This document shows positions 50,439-58,624 of a stretch of DNA of 64,000 nt, piece by piece. The translations under genes and the position numbers were made by a program. The DNA comes from Pseudosporangium ferrugineum. GTDB lineage: Bacteria > Actinomycetota > Actinomycetes > Mycobacteriales > Micromonosporaceae. The stretch spans positions 1-64,000 of the forward strand of contig NZ_PVZG01000013.1 of the NCBI RefSeq assembly GCF_003002065.1, written 5' to 3'. A model generated the notes under the pieces. The model did no database searches. It worked only from the letters and a program-made list of their open reading frames with translations, and was not told where the DNA came from. The first letter of the stretch is position 1; every line of letters starts with the position of its first letter.

Positions 50439-51185
50439 TCAGTGCGTCAGGATCTTCGACAGGAAGTCCCGGGCGCGTTCGCTCTTGGGGTTCTCGAAGA
50501 AGTCGACCGGCGTGGATTCCTCCACGAGCTGCCCGTCGGCCATGAAGACCACCCGGTCCGCCGCGTGCCGGGCGAAGCCCATCTCGTGGGTGACCACCAC
50601 CATGGTCATGCCGTCCTTGGCGAGCGACGTCATGACGTCGAGCACCTCGCCCACCATCTCGGGGTCCAGCGCGCTCGTCGGCTCGTCGAAGAGCAGGGCC
50701 TTCGGCTGCATCGCCAGCGCACGGGCGATGGCGACGCGCTGCTGCTGGCCGCCGGACAGCTGGGCGGGGTACTTGTCCGCCTGGCTGGCGATGCCGACCC
50801 GGTCGAGCAGGCTCATCGCGCGTTCCCGTACGGAATCCGGCTTCTCCTTGCGGACCTTGACCGGACCCAGCATGACGTTCTGCAGGATGGTCTTGTGCGC
50901 GAAGAGGTTGAACGACTGGAACACCATGCCGACCTCGCTGCGCAGGCGCGCGAGGGCCTTGCCCTCCGCCGGCAGCGGCCGGCCGTCGAACGTGATGGTG
51001 CCGCCGTCGATCGGCTCCAGCCGGTTGATCGCCCGGCACAGCGTCGACTTGCCCGAACCCGACGGTCCGATCACGACGACCACCTCGCCGCGCGACACGG
51101 TCAGGCTGACATCCTGCAGGACGTGCAACGGGCCGAAGTGCTTGTTGACGTGCTCGAGGACGATGAGAGGCTCACTCGTCGTCAC
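50439..51185 (-). CDS. gluA: Glutamate-type ABC importer, ATPase
   Basis: 248 residues. Walker A GPSGSGKST, Q-loop MVFQSFNLFAHKT, signature LSGGQQQRVAIARAL, Walker B LLFDEPTSALDPE and the H-loop VVVTHEMGFA. First gene of the minus-strand gluABCD operon, 52 bases before gluB. A -10-like TAGAGT lies about 45 bases before the start on the minus strand, so the promoter is likely just there. Confidence 0.96.
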   Translation of the reverse strand: MTTSEPLIVLEHVNKHFGPLHVLQDVSLTVSRGEVVVVIGPSGSGKSTLCRAINRLEPIDGGTITFDGRPLPAEGKALARLRSEVGMVFQSFNLFAHKTILQNVMLGPVKVRKEKPDSVRERAMSLLDRVGIASQADKYPAQLSGGQQQRVAIARALAMQPKALLFDEPTSALDPEMVGEVLDVMTSLAKDGMTMVVVTHEMGFARHAADRVVFMADGQLVEESTPVDFFENPKSERARDFLSKILTH

Positions 51186-51315
51186 CGTCTGACCACCGTC
51201 CCGTCGTTGGGTTCACTCGGATGGGGTCACTCTAGGGGGACCGGTGTATCGGATCGCCCAGAGAATGGTCACGGAGCAGTAACACCGCAGATGCCTGGGT
51301 AAGGGGATGTCCACG

Positions 51316-51804
51316 ATGAGCGGTATGGCTGACGCCGATCCGACCGACGGCCTGTGGAACTGGTGCGCCGCGGGCATCCTTGCGCCGCAGGTCGTGCGCG
51401 AGGCCGTGGCCGGCGCGCTGCAACGGCCGGTGACGACCCTGGATGCGCCGGGCGGCGACGCGGTGCTGTGTGACGTCTGGCACGCCGGCGGCGATTTCCC
51501 GACGCTCATCGACTGCTACCTCGCCCCCGGGGACCTCGCCGAGGCGACGATCGCCAGCGCCGTCGCGGTCCGGCTCGGCGCCGATCTCCTGCTGCCCGAC
51601 GACACCCTCAACCCGACCCGGTACGTCCTGGCCGAGCCCGACGGCACGCTGCGGGCCGTGCACGTGGACGAGACGGAGACCGACGACGGTACGGAGCGAC
51701 GCCACGTACGCCCGTGCACCGGCTCGGATCCGGACTGCGCCGCCGGCCCCGGCTGCTCCCGCTCCCGGTGGAAGCCGGCGCCCGATCGGCCCGCGGCCGC
51801 TTAG
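51316..51804 (+). CDS. Conserved-looking hypothetical protein
   Basis: 162 residues from the preferred ATG 51316; ATG 51307 and 51325 are also possible. AAGGGG lies about ten bases before 51316. The protein is mixed alpha/beta with LWNWCAAGILAPQVVREAVAG early, a central CDVWHAGGDFPTLIDCYLAP and IASAVAVRLGADLLLPDD, and a Cys-rich tail (CTGSDPDCAAGPGC). The DLLLPDDTLNPTRYVLAEPDG block looks like a small modulator domain. I do not recognise the family. It is divergent from gluA and 38 bases before miaB. Confidence 0.75.
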   Translation: MSGMADADPTDGLWNWCAAGILAPQVVREAVAGALQRPVTTLDAPGGDAVLCDVWHAGGDFPTLIDCYLAPGDLAEATIASAVAVRLGADLLLPDDTLNPTRYVLAEPDGTLRAVHVDETETDDGTERRHVRPCTGSDPDCAAGPGCSRSRWKPAPDRPAAA

Positions 51805-51842
51805 GGTTTCGGCGCGCCGGGGGACTACCCTGGTCAATTGCC

Positions 51843-53333
51843 ATGACTGAGACTTCGCAGAGCGCCGCGCCCCGCACCTACGACGTGCGCACGTACGGCT
51901 GCCAGATGAACGTGCACGACAGCGAGCGCATCTCCGGCCTGATGGAGGACGCGGGCTATGTCCGCGCCGCCGAGGCGGACGCGGCCGACGTCGTGGTCTT
52001 CAACACGTGCGCGGTCCGGGAGAACGCGGACAACCGGCTCTACGGCAACCTCGGCCACCTGCGCCCCACCAAGCTCAAGAAGCCCGGCATGCAGATCGCG
52101 GTCGGCGGCTGCCTGGCCCAGAAGGACCGCGGCGACATCGTCAAGCGCGCGCCCTGGGTCGACGTCGTCTTCGGTACGCACAACATCGGCTCCCTGCCGG
52201 CGCTGCTCGAACGCGCCCGGCACAACCAGGAGGCCGAGGTCGAGATCCTCGAGGCGCTCGAGGTGTTCCCGTCGACCCTGCCCACCAAGCGCGAGTCGAC
52301 GTACGCGGGCTGGGTGTCGATCTCCGTCGGCTGCAACAACACGTGCACCTTCTGCATCGTGCCGTCGCTGCGCGGCAAGGAGAAGGACCGCCGCCCGGGC
52401 GAGATCCTGGCCGAGGTCGAGGCGCTGGCCCGCGAGGGCGTGCTCGAGGTGACCCTGCTCGGCCAGAACGTCAACTCGTACGGCGTCGAGTTCGGCGACC
52501 GCCTCGCGTTCGGCAAGCTGCTGCGCGCCTGCGGCGAGATCGACGGCCTGGAGCGGGTCCGCTTCACCAGCCCGCACCCGAAGGACTTCACCGACGACGT
52601 GATCGCGGCGATGGCCGAGACCCCGAACGTCTGCCACTCCCTGCACATGCCGCTGCAGTCCGGCTCCGACCGGGTGCTCAAGGAGATGCGCCGCAGCTAC
52701 CGCTCGGAGAAGTACCTCGGCATCATCGAGAAGGTCCGCGCCGCGATGCCCGACGCGGCGATCACCACGGACATCATCGTCGGCTTCCCCGGCGAGACCG
52801 AGGACGACTTCCAGCGCACCCTCGACGTGGTCCGGCAGGCCCGCTTCTCCAGCGCCTTCACGTTCCAGTATTCGAAGCGCCCCGGCACCCCGGCCGCGAC
52901 GATGGCCGAGCAACTGCCGAAGCAGGTCGTGCAGGAGCGCTACGAGCGGCTCATCGCGACCCTCGAGGACATCACCTGGGCCGAGAACAAGCGCCTGGTG
53001 GGGGAGAAGGTCGAGGTCCTGGTCGCGGTCGGCGAGGGCCGCAAGGACGAGCGTACGGGCCGGATGAGCGGCCGCGCCCGCGACGGCCGCCTGGTCCACT
53101 TCGCCACCGGCGCCACCGCCCCCCGCCCCGGCGACGTGATCGAAACCCTGGTCACGTACGCGGCCCCGCACCACCTCAACGCCGACGGCGACCCGCTGAC
53201 CCACCGCCGCACCCGAGCCGGCGACGCCTACGAGGCCGGACGCACCCCCCGCATGCCGGGCGTCTCCCTGGGCCTGCCGACCATCGGCGTCCCGGCCCCC
53301 CTCCCGGCCTCCACCGGCGGCTGCGCCCTCTGA
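51843..53333 (+). CDS. miaB: tRNA-2-methylthio-N6-dimethylallyladenosine synthase
   Basis: 496 residues. Adds the methylthio group to i6A37 of tRNA. N-terminal cysteine in YGCQMN (Cys20), further ones in NTCAVRENAD and GGCLAQ; radical-SAM CNNTCTFC at 164, 168 and 171; IIVGFPGET; TRAM domain near the end. The frame opens upstream, but MTETSQSAAPRTYDVRTYGCQ is the natural start, with TACCCT (51826-51831) 11 nt before it. The stop overlaps the next small ORF in TGATG. miaA, which makes its substrate, lies 4.4 kb downstream. Confidence 0.97.
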   Translation: MTETSQSAAPRTYDVRTYGCQMNVHDSERISGLMEDAGYVRAAEADAADVVVFNTCAVRENADNRLYGNLGHLRPTKLKKPGMQIAVGGCLAQKDRGDIVKRAPWVDVVFGTHNIGSLPALLERARHNQEAEVEILEALEVFPSTLPTKRESTYAGWVSISVGCNNTCTFCIVPSLRGKEKDRRPGEILAEVEALAREGVLEVTLLGQNVNSYGVEFGDRLAFGKLLRACGEIDGLERVRFTSPHPKDFTDDVIAAMAETPNVCHSLHMPLQSGSDRVLKEMRRSYRSEKYLGIIEKVRAAMPDAAITTDIIVGFPGETEDDFQRTLDVVRQARFSSAFTFQYSKRPGTPAATMAEQLPKQVVQERYERLIATLEDITWAENKRLVGEKVEVLVAVGEGRKDERTGRMSGRARDGRLVHFATGATAPRPGDVIETLVTYAAPHHLNADGDPLTHRRTRAGDAYEAGRTPRMPGVSLGLPTIGVPAPLPASTGGCAL

Positions 53334-53476
53334 TGGGCCCCACCGCCGGCGCGCCCGCCCGGCCCGAGGCCGGCGCGCGCGTCCCGCTCCCCGCCGGTAT
53401 GCGCGTCTTGCGCGCTCCGCTCCCGGTCGGCGTGCGCGTCTCGCTCGCGGTCCTCGCCGGCGGTGGCGTGCGCTGA
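53333..53476 (+). CDS. Linker ORF between miaB and the dehydratase gene, 47 residues
   Basis: ATG 53333 overlaps the miaB stop and the stop 53474-53476 overlaps the next ATG, both in TGATG. The peptide is Ala/Gly/Arg/Val/Leu-rich, built from imperfect units starting RV-L or RVP-L (about 33 bp each). No domain or signal is seen. It repeats the design of the rimO-pgsA linker ORF: coupled at both ends, low-complexity, repeat-derived. Confidence 0.45.
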   Translation: MGPTAGAPARPEAGARVPLPAGMRVLRAPLPVGVRVSLAVLAGGGVR

Positions 53477-54432
53477 TGGATCTCACGTTCGCCGATGTGC
53501 TCGCGGCCCGCGAGGTCGTCCGCCGCCACCTGCCGCCGACGCCGATGTGGAACTATCCGGTGCTCGACGCGGCGGCCGGCGCGACGGTCCACGTCAAGCA
53601 CGAGAACGTCCAGCCGGTCGGCGCCTTCAAGATCCGTGGCGGCCTGACGTTGCTCGACGCGATGTCCCCGGACGACCGCGCCCGCGGAACGGTCACCTAC
53701 TCGACCGGCAACCACGCGCAATCCCTCGCGTACGCGAGCGCGCTCTTCGGCGTACCGTGCACGATCGTCATGCCGGCGGCGGCCAACCCGGCGAAAGCCG
53801 CCGCGGTCCGCAGCCACGGCGCGGAGGTCGTGCTGACCGGCGACAATCTGGAGGCGGCCCAGCGCCACGCCGAGCAGCTCGCCGAGCGCAAGGGTGCCCG
53901 CCTGGTCAGCCCCGGCGACACCCCGGAACTGCTCGCCGGCGTCGGCACCCTCTACCTGGAGATCCTCGAGGCCCAACCGGACCTCGACCTGCTCGTGGTC
54001 CCGGTCGGCAGCGGCACGGGCGCGAGCGCCGCCACGGTCGTAGCCCGCGAACTCGCCCCGCGCTGCCGCGTGATCGGCGTCCAGTCCGCGGCATCCCCCG
54101 CCGCCCACGACTCGTGGCGCGCCGGCACGCTCCTCCAGCGCCCCAACCGCACCCGTGTGGACGGCCTGGCCACCGGCCGCGGGTACGCCCTGCCCCAGCG
54201 CATCCTCGCCGCCGGCCTGGCCGACTTCCTGCTGGTGACCGACGACGAGATCGGCGAAGCCCAGCGCCTGCTGGCCACGCACGCCCACACCCTCGCGGAG
54301 GGCGCGGGCGCGGCAGCCCTGGCAGCGGTCCTGACCCGCCAAAACCTCTTCGCCAACCGCACCGTCGCCGTCGTCTGCACCGGCGGCAACGCGGACGCGG
54401 CCGAGCTCCGAGCCCTGGGCACCCCGCCCTGA
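53476..54432 (+). CDS. Serine/threonine dehydratase-like PLP enzyme
   Basis: 318 residues, fold type II. The PLP lysine is in VGAFKIRGG (about residue 53), the phosphate-binding loop in the STGNHAQSLAYA segment, and Gly-rich VPVGSGTGASA. The family deaminates threonine or serine, or racemises serine. No C-terminal ACT domain, so the catabolic type is more likely than isoleucine-regulated IlvA. ATG 53476 overlaps the preceding linker ORF in TGATG. Confidence 0.92.
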   Translation: MDLTFADVLAAREVVRRHLPPTPMWNYPVLDAAAGATVHVKHENVQPVGAFKIRGGLTLLDAMSPDDRARGTVTYSTGNHAQSLAYASALFGVPCTIVMPAAANPAKAAAVRSHGAEVVLTGDNLEAAQRHAEQLAERKGARLVSPGDTPELLAGVGTLYLEILEAQPDLDLLVVPVGSGTGASAATVVARELAPRCRVIGVQSAASPAAHDSWRAGTLLQRPNRTRVDGLATGRGYALPQRILAAGLADFLLVTDDEIGEAQRLLATHAHTLAEGAGAAALAAVLTRQNLFANRTVAVVCTGGNADAAELRALGTPP

Positions 54433-54621
54433 CCCCACCGCGCCGCGCCTATCGCTCACTACCGGGCGTCCCGGCCCTCGTAACCACCCGACCCGAGGCC
54501 GACGTAACGCACCAGCCCGGCGCCGGCCCGGCGCAGCGCGCGCCCCACCGCACGCCCTCCCGCCGACCCGACCCGGTCTGGATCGGCGGACTCAGACCCA
54601 CGCCGCACCTGGCGACGGCCG

Positions 54622-55488
54622 CTACCCGCCCACCCGAGCCCGTTCCCCGTTGCCCCGCCTCCGGCCCCGGCCCCGGCCGCTCTCCCGCTCCCGGCGGCTC
54701 GGGTCGGTGATGCGGTACATCAGGCTGACGCTCGCCCGCCGGCTGAACAGCCGCCCCGCGACCGCGCCCATCCGGTTGGCGCGCCCGTCGATCACGCTGG
54801 GTCCCGGGTCGCGCCGGGCGAGATGGGCCAGCGCGGTGGCGACGACCGCTTCCGGCGTACGTTTCCTGGCTCCGGCGGTGGCGTCCTCGGTCCCCACGAC
54901 CTGGTTGAATTCGGTGCTCGTGGCGCCGGGGGACAGGGCGAACGCGACGACCCCGACGCCGCGCAGCTCGACCCAGAGCGCCTCGGTGAAGTGGAGCACG
55001 AACGCCTTGGCCGCGCCGTACACGGCCATCCGGGGTGAGGGCGCGTAGGCGGCCATGCTGGCCACGTTGATGACGAAGCCGGAGCCCGCCCCCACGATCT
55101 GCGGCAGGAATGCCGCCGTGAGCTGGACCGGCGCGGAGACGTCGACGGCGATCTCCCGGGCGAGACGGTCCGGGTCCGCCTCGGCGAACGCGCCGAAGGA
55201 GCCGAAGCCGGCGTTGTTGATCAGGCTGGTCACCCGGATGCCGCGCTGAGCCGTGGCGGCGAGCAGATCGGCGCCGGCCGACGGCACGGACAGATCGGTC
55301 GGAATGGTGTGCACGGTGGTGCCGTGGCGGTCGCGCAGCTCGGCCGCCAGGCTTTCGAGCCGGTCGGCGCGCCGGGCGACGAGGACGAGGCCGGCGCCGC
55401 GCTCGGCGAGGGCGCGGGCGAAGCTGCGGCCGATTCCGGAACTGGCGCCGGTGAGCAGCACCGTCTGGGTGGCGAAGTCGATGGTCAT
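54622..55488 (-). CDS. Short-chain dehydrogenase/reductase
   Basis: 288 residues. Rossmann fold with TGASSGIG near residue 14, NNAG in SLINNAGFGSFGAF, catalytic Ser in NVASMAAYAPS and YGAAK (Tyr-x3-Lys). The end is a basic Arg/Gly-rich tail (about 265-288). The frame extends upstream, but on the minus strand TACGGT (55495-55500) lies 6 nt before ATG 55488 and the upstream part would cross the operator. It shares that operator with the divergent TetR gene and is presumably its target. Substrate unknown. Confidence 0.92.
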   Translation of the reverse strand: MTIDFATQTVLLTGASSGIGRSFARALAERGAGLVLVARRADRLESLAAELRDRHGTTVHTIPTDLSVPSAGADLLAATAQRGIRVTSLINNAGFGSFGAFAEADPDRLAREIAVDVSAPVQLTAAFLPQIVGAGSGFVINVASMAAYAPSPRMAVYGAAKAFVLHFTEALWVELRGVGVVAFALSPGATSTEFNQVVGTEDATAGARKRTPEAVVATALAHLARRDPGPSVIDGRANRMGAVAGRLFSRRASVSLMYRITDPSRRERESGRGRGRRRGNGERARVGG

Positions 55489-55501
55489 ATCGACACCGTA
55501 C

Positions 55502-55530
55502 GCCATCCTGGCACCAAGTGCCAGGATGGC
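55502..55530. promoter_or_regulatory. 29-bp palindromic operator between the SDR and TetR genes
   Basis: GCCATCCTGGCAC (55502-55514), 3-base spacer, and exact complement (55518-55530). It lies between the two -10 boxes (TACGGT on minus, 55495-55500; TAGGGT on plus, 55539-55544), so one dimer pair could block both promoters. Confidence 0.85.
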
Positions 55531-55550
55531 ATCTCCTGTAGGGTCGGGGC

Positions 55551-56207
55551 ATGGCGAAGCTGACCGCATGGGACCGTCAGCGCGTCGCGTTGCGGGCGGA
55601 GATCACCACCGCGGCGTGCGCGCTCTTCGTCCAGCAGGGGTTCGAGGAGACGACCGTCGACCAGATCGTCGAGACGGTCGGGATCTCCCGGCGCTCGTTC
55701 TTCCGCTACTTCGGCAGCAAGGAGGACGTGCTGCTCGGCGACCTGTCGGCCCGCGGCGACGCGGTCGCCCGCGCTCTCGCCGAGCGCCCGGACGGCGAGG
55801 ATCCGTGGGACGCTCTCCGCGCCGCGCTGGTCGCCGCGGCCCCCGAGACCTTCAGCGACCCCGTGGCGGACCTCGCCATCGCGCGCATGATGCACGAAAC
55901 CCCGTCGCTCCGCGCCCGCCTCTTCGAGAAGCGCCGGCACTGGACGGACGCGCTCGTGCCACTGACCGCCCGGCACATCGACGCCCCCGACGCGCAGTTC
56001 ACCGCATCAGCCATCGTCGGCGCGGTCCTGTCCTGCGTCGACACCGCGTCGGACGCCTGGATCGCCAGCGAGGGCAAGGCCGACATGGCCGACCTCTACG
56101 ACAGAGCCGTCACCGCGATCAGAACCCCCCGCCGGCAAGCAGCCGCCGGCGAGGAGGCAGCGGCCGGCCAGGAAGCAGCCGCCGGCAAGGAAGCGGCTGC
56201 CGGCTAG
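55551..56207 (+). CDS. TetR-family repressor with a repetitive tail
   Basis: 218 residues. N-terminal TetR helix-turn-helix about 15-62 (TTVDQIVETVGISRRSFFRYFGSKED), then the ligand-binding helical domain to about 190. The last 20 or so residues are four GEEAAAGQ-type units (AAAG plus E or Q or K), encoded by repeats that continue past the stop codon. ATG 55551 is 6 nt after TAGGGT, so the mRNA is probably leaderless. Expected to repress itself and the SDR gene through the 29-bp palindrome. Confidence 0.92.
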   Translation: MAKLTAWDRQRVALRAEITTAACALFVQQGFEETTVDQIVETVGISRRSFFRYFGSKEDVLLGDLSARGDAVARALAERPDGEDPWDALRAALVAAAPETFSDPVADLAIARMMHETPSLRARLFEKRRHWTDALVPLTARHIDAPDAQFTASAIVGAVLSCVDTASDAWIASEGKADMADLYDRAVTAIRTPRRQAAAGEEAAAGQEAAAGKEAAAG

Positions 56208-56272
56208 AAGGCAGCGGCCGGCCAGGAGGCAGCGGGCCGCGAGGAAGCAGCCGGCCAGGAGGCAAAGGCCGA
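56128..56272. repeat. GCAGCSGCCGGC-type repeats through the TetR stop codon
   Basis: About eight imperfect 18-24-bp units (GGCCAGGAAGCAGCCGCCGG and variants), four before TAG 56205-56207 and four after. The stop codon lies inside the array and the frame is not maintained beyond it. Confidence 0.85.
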
Positions 56273-56319
56273 CAGGCGAGCGCCCCCGCCCGGGGGACGC
56301 TCGAAGGGCGGACGACCGG

Positions 56320-57528
56320 TCAGCCGGCCTGCTCCGCCAGCGACAGGAACTGCTTCTTCGAGGCGAGGGCCTGCTCCGCCTCCTTGATGCGGCGGTTGTC
56401 GCCCGCAGCCTGCGCCCGGGCGAGCCGCTGCTCCGCCTCCGCGACCTGCTCGCGCATCTGGCGCAGCAGGGGGTTGTCCTGCGGGGTGGTCTTGCGCCAG
56501 GCCGAGTCCATCGCGACCCGGATGCGGTCCTCCGCGGCGCGCCAGCGGCGGTCGAGGGAGGCGGCCGATTCGCGGGGGACGCGGCCCGCGTCGTGCCAGG
56601 CGGCCTGGGCGTCGCGGAGCTTGTTCTGGGCGCCGCGGGGGTCGGCGTCGACGTCGATCGCCTCGAGTTCGGCGAGGATGGCCTGCTTCTTCTCGAGGTT
56701 GCCCTTGTATTCCGCGTCGCGGGCCGAGAAGACCTCGCTGCGGCGGGTGAAGAAGGCGTCCTGGGCGGCGCGGAAGCGTTCCCAGAGGCGCTGCTCGGCC
56801 TCCTTGGCCGCGCGGGGCGCCGCCTTCCACTCGGTCATCAGCTCCTTGAGCCGCGCCGCGGTCGGGCCCCACTCGCTGGACTCGGAGAGCGTCTCCGCCT
56901 CCTTGACCAGCTCCTCCTTGGCGGTCTGCGCCTGCTTGCGCTGGCCGTCGAGGGTGGCGAAGTGGGCGCCGCGGCGGCGGGTGAAGCCGTCGCGGGCGGC
57001 GGCGAAGCGCTTCCAGAGCTCACCGTCGGTCTTCTTGTCGACGCCGCGGATGGTCTTCCACTCGTCGAGGATCTCCTTGAGCCGGTCGCCCGCGGTCTTC
57101 CAGCCGGTGGCCTCGGCGGCGATCGTCTCCGCCTCCTCGACCAGGGCGGTCTTGCGGGCGAGCGCCTCGGTGCGGGCCACCTCGCGGGCGGCCTTGGCCT
57201 CGCCGGCCTTCTCCTCGGCGATCGCGGTGAGGCGGTCGAGCCGGGTCGCGAGGCCGTCGATGTCGCCGACCACGTGCGCCTCGTCGAGGGTGGTCCGCAG
57301 CCGCTTGATGCTGGTCAGGGAGTGCGACGCGTCGGCGGCGCCGGACTTGAGCCGGGCCTCGACGAGGTCGACCTCCGTGACCAGGTCGGCGAACCGGCGG
57401 GCGAAGTGGGCCAGGCCCTCCTCGGGGGTGCCCGCCTGCCATGAGCCGACCACCCGGTCGCCCTCGGCAGTCTTCACGTACACGGTGCCGTCGGCATCCA
57501 CGCGCCCGAAGGTCGTCCAGTCGTTCAT
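56320..57528 (-). CDS. DUF349 protein
   Basis: 402 residues, mostly alpha-helical, with three or four DUF349 repeats of about 75 residues each (KEILDEWKTIRGVDKKTDGELWKRFAAARDGF, LKELMTEWKAAPRAAKEAEQRLWERFRAAQDAFF and one more ending WRAAEDRIRVAM). Function is unknown; similar E. coli proteins are linked to stress and RNA. The frame extends upstream to 57636, but MNDWTTFGRVDADGTVYV with GAGGATGGG before it gives ATG 57528. It is divergent from miaA. Confidence 0.92.
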   Translation of the reverse strand: MNDWTTFGRVDADGTVYVKTAEGDRVVGSWQAGTPEEGLAHFARRFADLVTEVDLVEARLKSGAADASHSLTSIKRLRTTLDEAHVVGDIDGLATRLDRLTAIAEEKAGEAKAAREVARTEALARKTALVEEAETIAAEATGWKTAGDRLKEILDEWKTIRGVDKKTDGELWKRFAAARDGFTRRRGAHFATLDGQRKQAQTAKEELVKEAETLSESSEWGPTAARLKELMTEWKAAPRAAKEAEQRLWERFRAAQDAFFTRRSEVFSARDAEYKGNLEKKQAILAELEAIDVDADPRGAQNKLRDAQAAWHDAGRVPRESAASLDRRWRAAEDRIRVAMDSAWRKTTPQDNPLLRQMREQVAEAEQRLARAQAAGDNRRIKEAEQALASKKQFLSLAEQAG

Positions 57529-57700
57529 GAGCCCATCCTCGTTCTCCCGGCGTCGCGAGCCTCGCTGCCCGTGACCGCCGCCATAGCGCAGTCGAATGCC
57601 ATCATTCCATCGGCATTCTTTCTCGCGCATTGTCACAGGTCCAACCCGGTGCCGGGGAAGCGCCCGAGGATGACCGTGACCAGCCCGTTACGGTGACTCC

Positions 57701-58624
57701 GTGCCGTTGCTCCCACCCCCTCCGGTGGTCGCCGTCGTCGGGCCCACCGCCGCCGGGAAGACCGCGCTCAGCCTCGCCCTCGCCCACGCCCTCGGCGGCG
57801 AGGTGGTCAACGCGGACTCGATGCAGCTCTACCGCGGCATGGACATCGGCACTGCCAAACTGCCCCCCGACGAGCGGGAAGGCGTGCCGCACCACGTCCT
57901 CGACCTGTGGGACGTCACGTTCCCGGCGAGCGTCGCGGAGTACCAGGAGGCCGCCCGGGCCGCCGTCGAGGACATCGCCGGGCGGGGCCGCGTACCCGTG
58001 TTGGTGGGGGGTTCGGGGTTGTATGTGCGGGCCGTTCTCGAGGAGTTCGAATTTCCCGGCACGGATCCCGCCATTCGGGAACGCCTGGAGGCGGAACTGG
58101 CCGTGTCGGGCCCCGGGCCGCTGCACGCCCGGCTGCGCGAGGCCGATCCGGACGCCGCGGCGCGGATCCTCGCGTCGAACGGCCGGCGCATCGTCCGGGC
58201 CCTGGAGGTCATCGAGATGACCGGCGCGCCGTTCACCGCGGCCCTGCCCGCGCCGAAGCCCTTCTACGACTCCGTCCAGATCGGTGTCGACCGCGGGACC
58301 GAGGAGCTCGACCGGCGGATCGCCGAGCGGGTCGACCTGATGTGGGCGAGCGGCCTGGTGGACGAGGTACGCCGGCTCGACCGCGCCGGCCTGCGCGAGG
58401 GCAGGACGGCGAGCCGCGCGCTCGGCTACCAGCAGGCCCTCGCGCAACTCGACGGCGTGCTGAGCGAGGAGGAGGCCAGGGCGGACACCGTACGCGGCAC
58501 CCGCCGTTTCGTCCGCCGCCAGCGTTCGTGGTTCCGCCGCGACCCCCGCATCACCTGGCTGGACGGCGCCTCGGAGACGTTGCACGCGGACGCGTTGGCG
58601 GCTTGTCGCGCGGCTGCGCGATGA
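57701..58624 (+). CDS. miaA: tRNA dimethylallyltransferase
   Basis: 307 residues. Transfers the dimethylallyl group to A37 of UNN-reading tRNAs. P-loop GPTAAGKT with Lys20, then NADSMQLYRGMDIGTAK, GGSGLYVRAV, and RALEVIEMTG with QRSWFRRDPRITWLD. GTG 57701 is 6 nt after TACGGT (57689-57694), a leaderless start. The stop overlaps dapF in ATGA. miaB uses its product. Confidence 0.97.
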   Translation: MPLLPPPPVVAVVGPTAAGKTALSLALAHALGGEVVNADSMQLYRGMDIGTAKLPPDEREGVPHHVLDLWDVTFPASVAEYQEAARAAVEDIAGRGRVPVLVGGSGLYVRAVLEEFEFPGTDPAIRERLEAELAVSGPGPLHARLREADPDAAARILASNGRRIVRALEVIEMTGAPFTAALPAPKPFYDSVQIGVDRGTEELDRRIAERVDLMWASGLVDEVRRLDRAGLREGRTASRALGYQQALAQLDGVLSEEEARADTVRGTRRFVRRQRSWFRRDPRITWLDGASETLHADALAACRAAAR

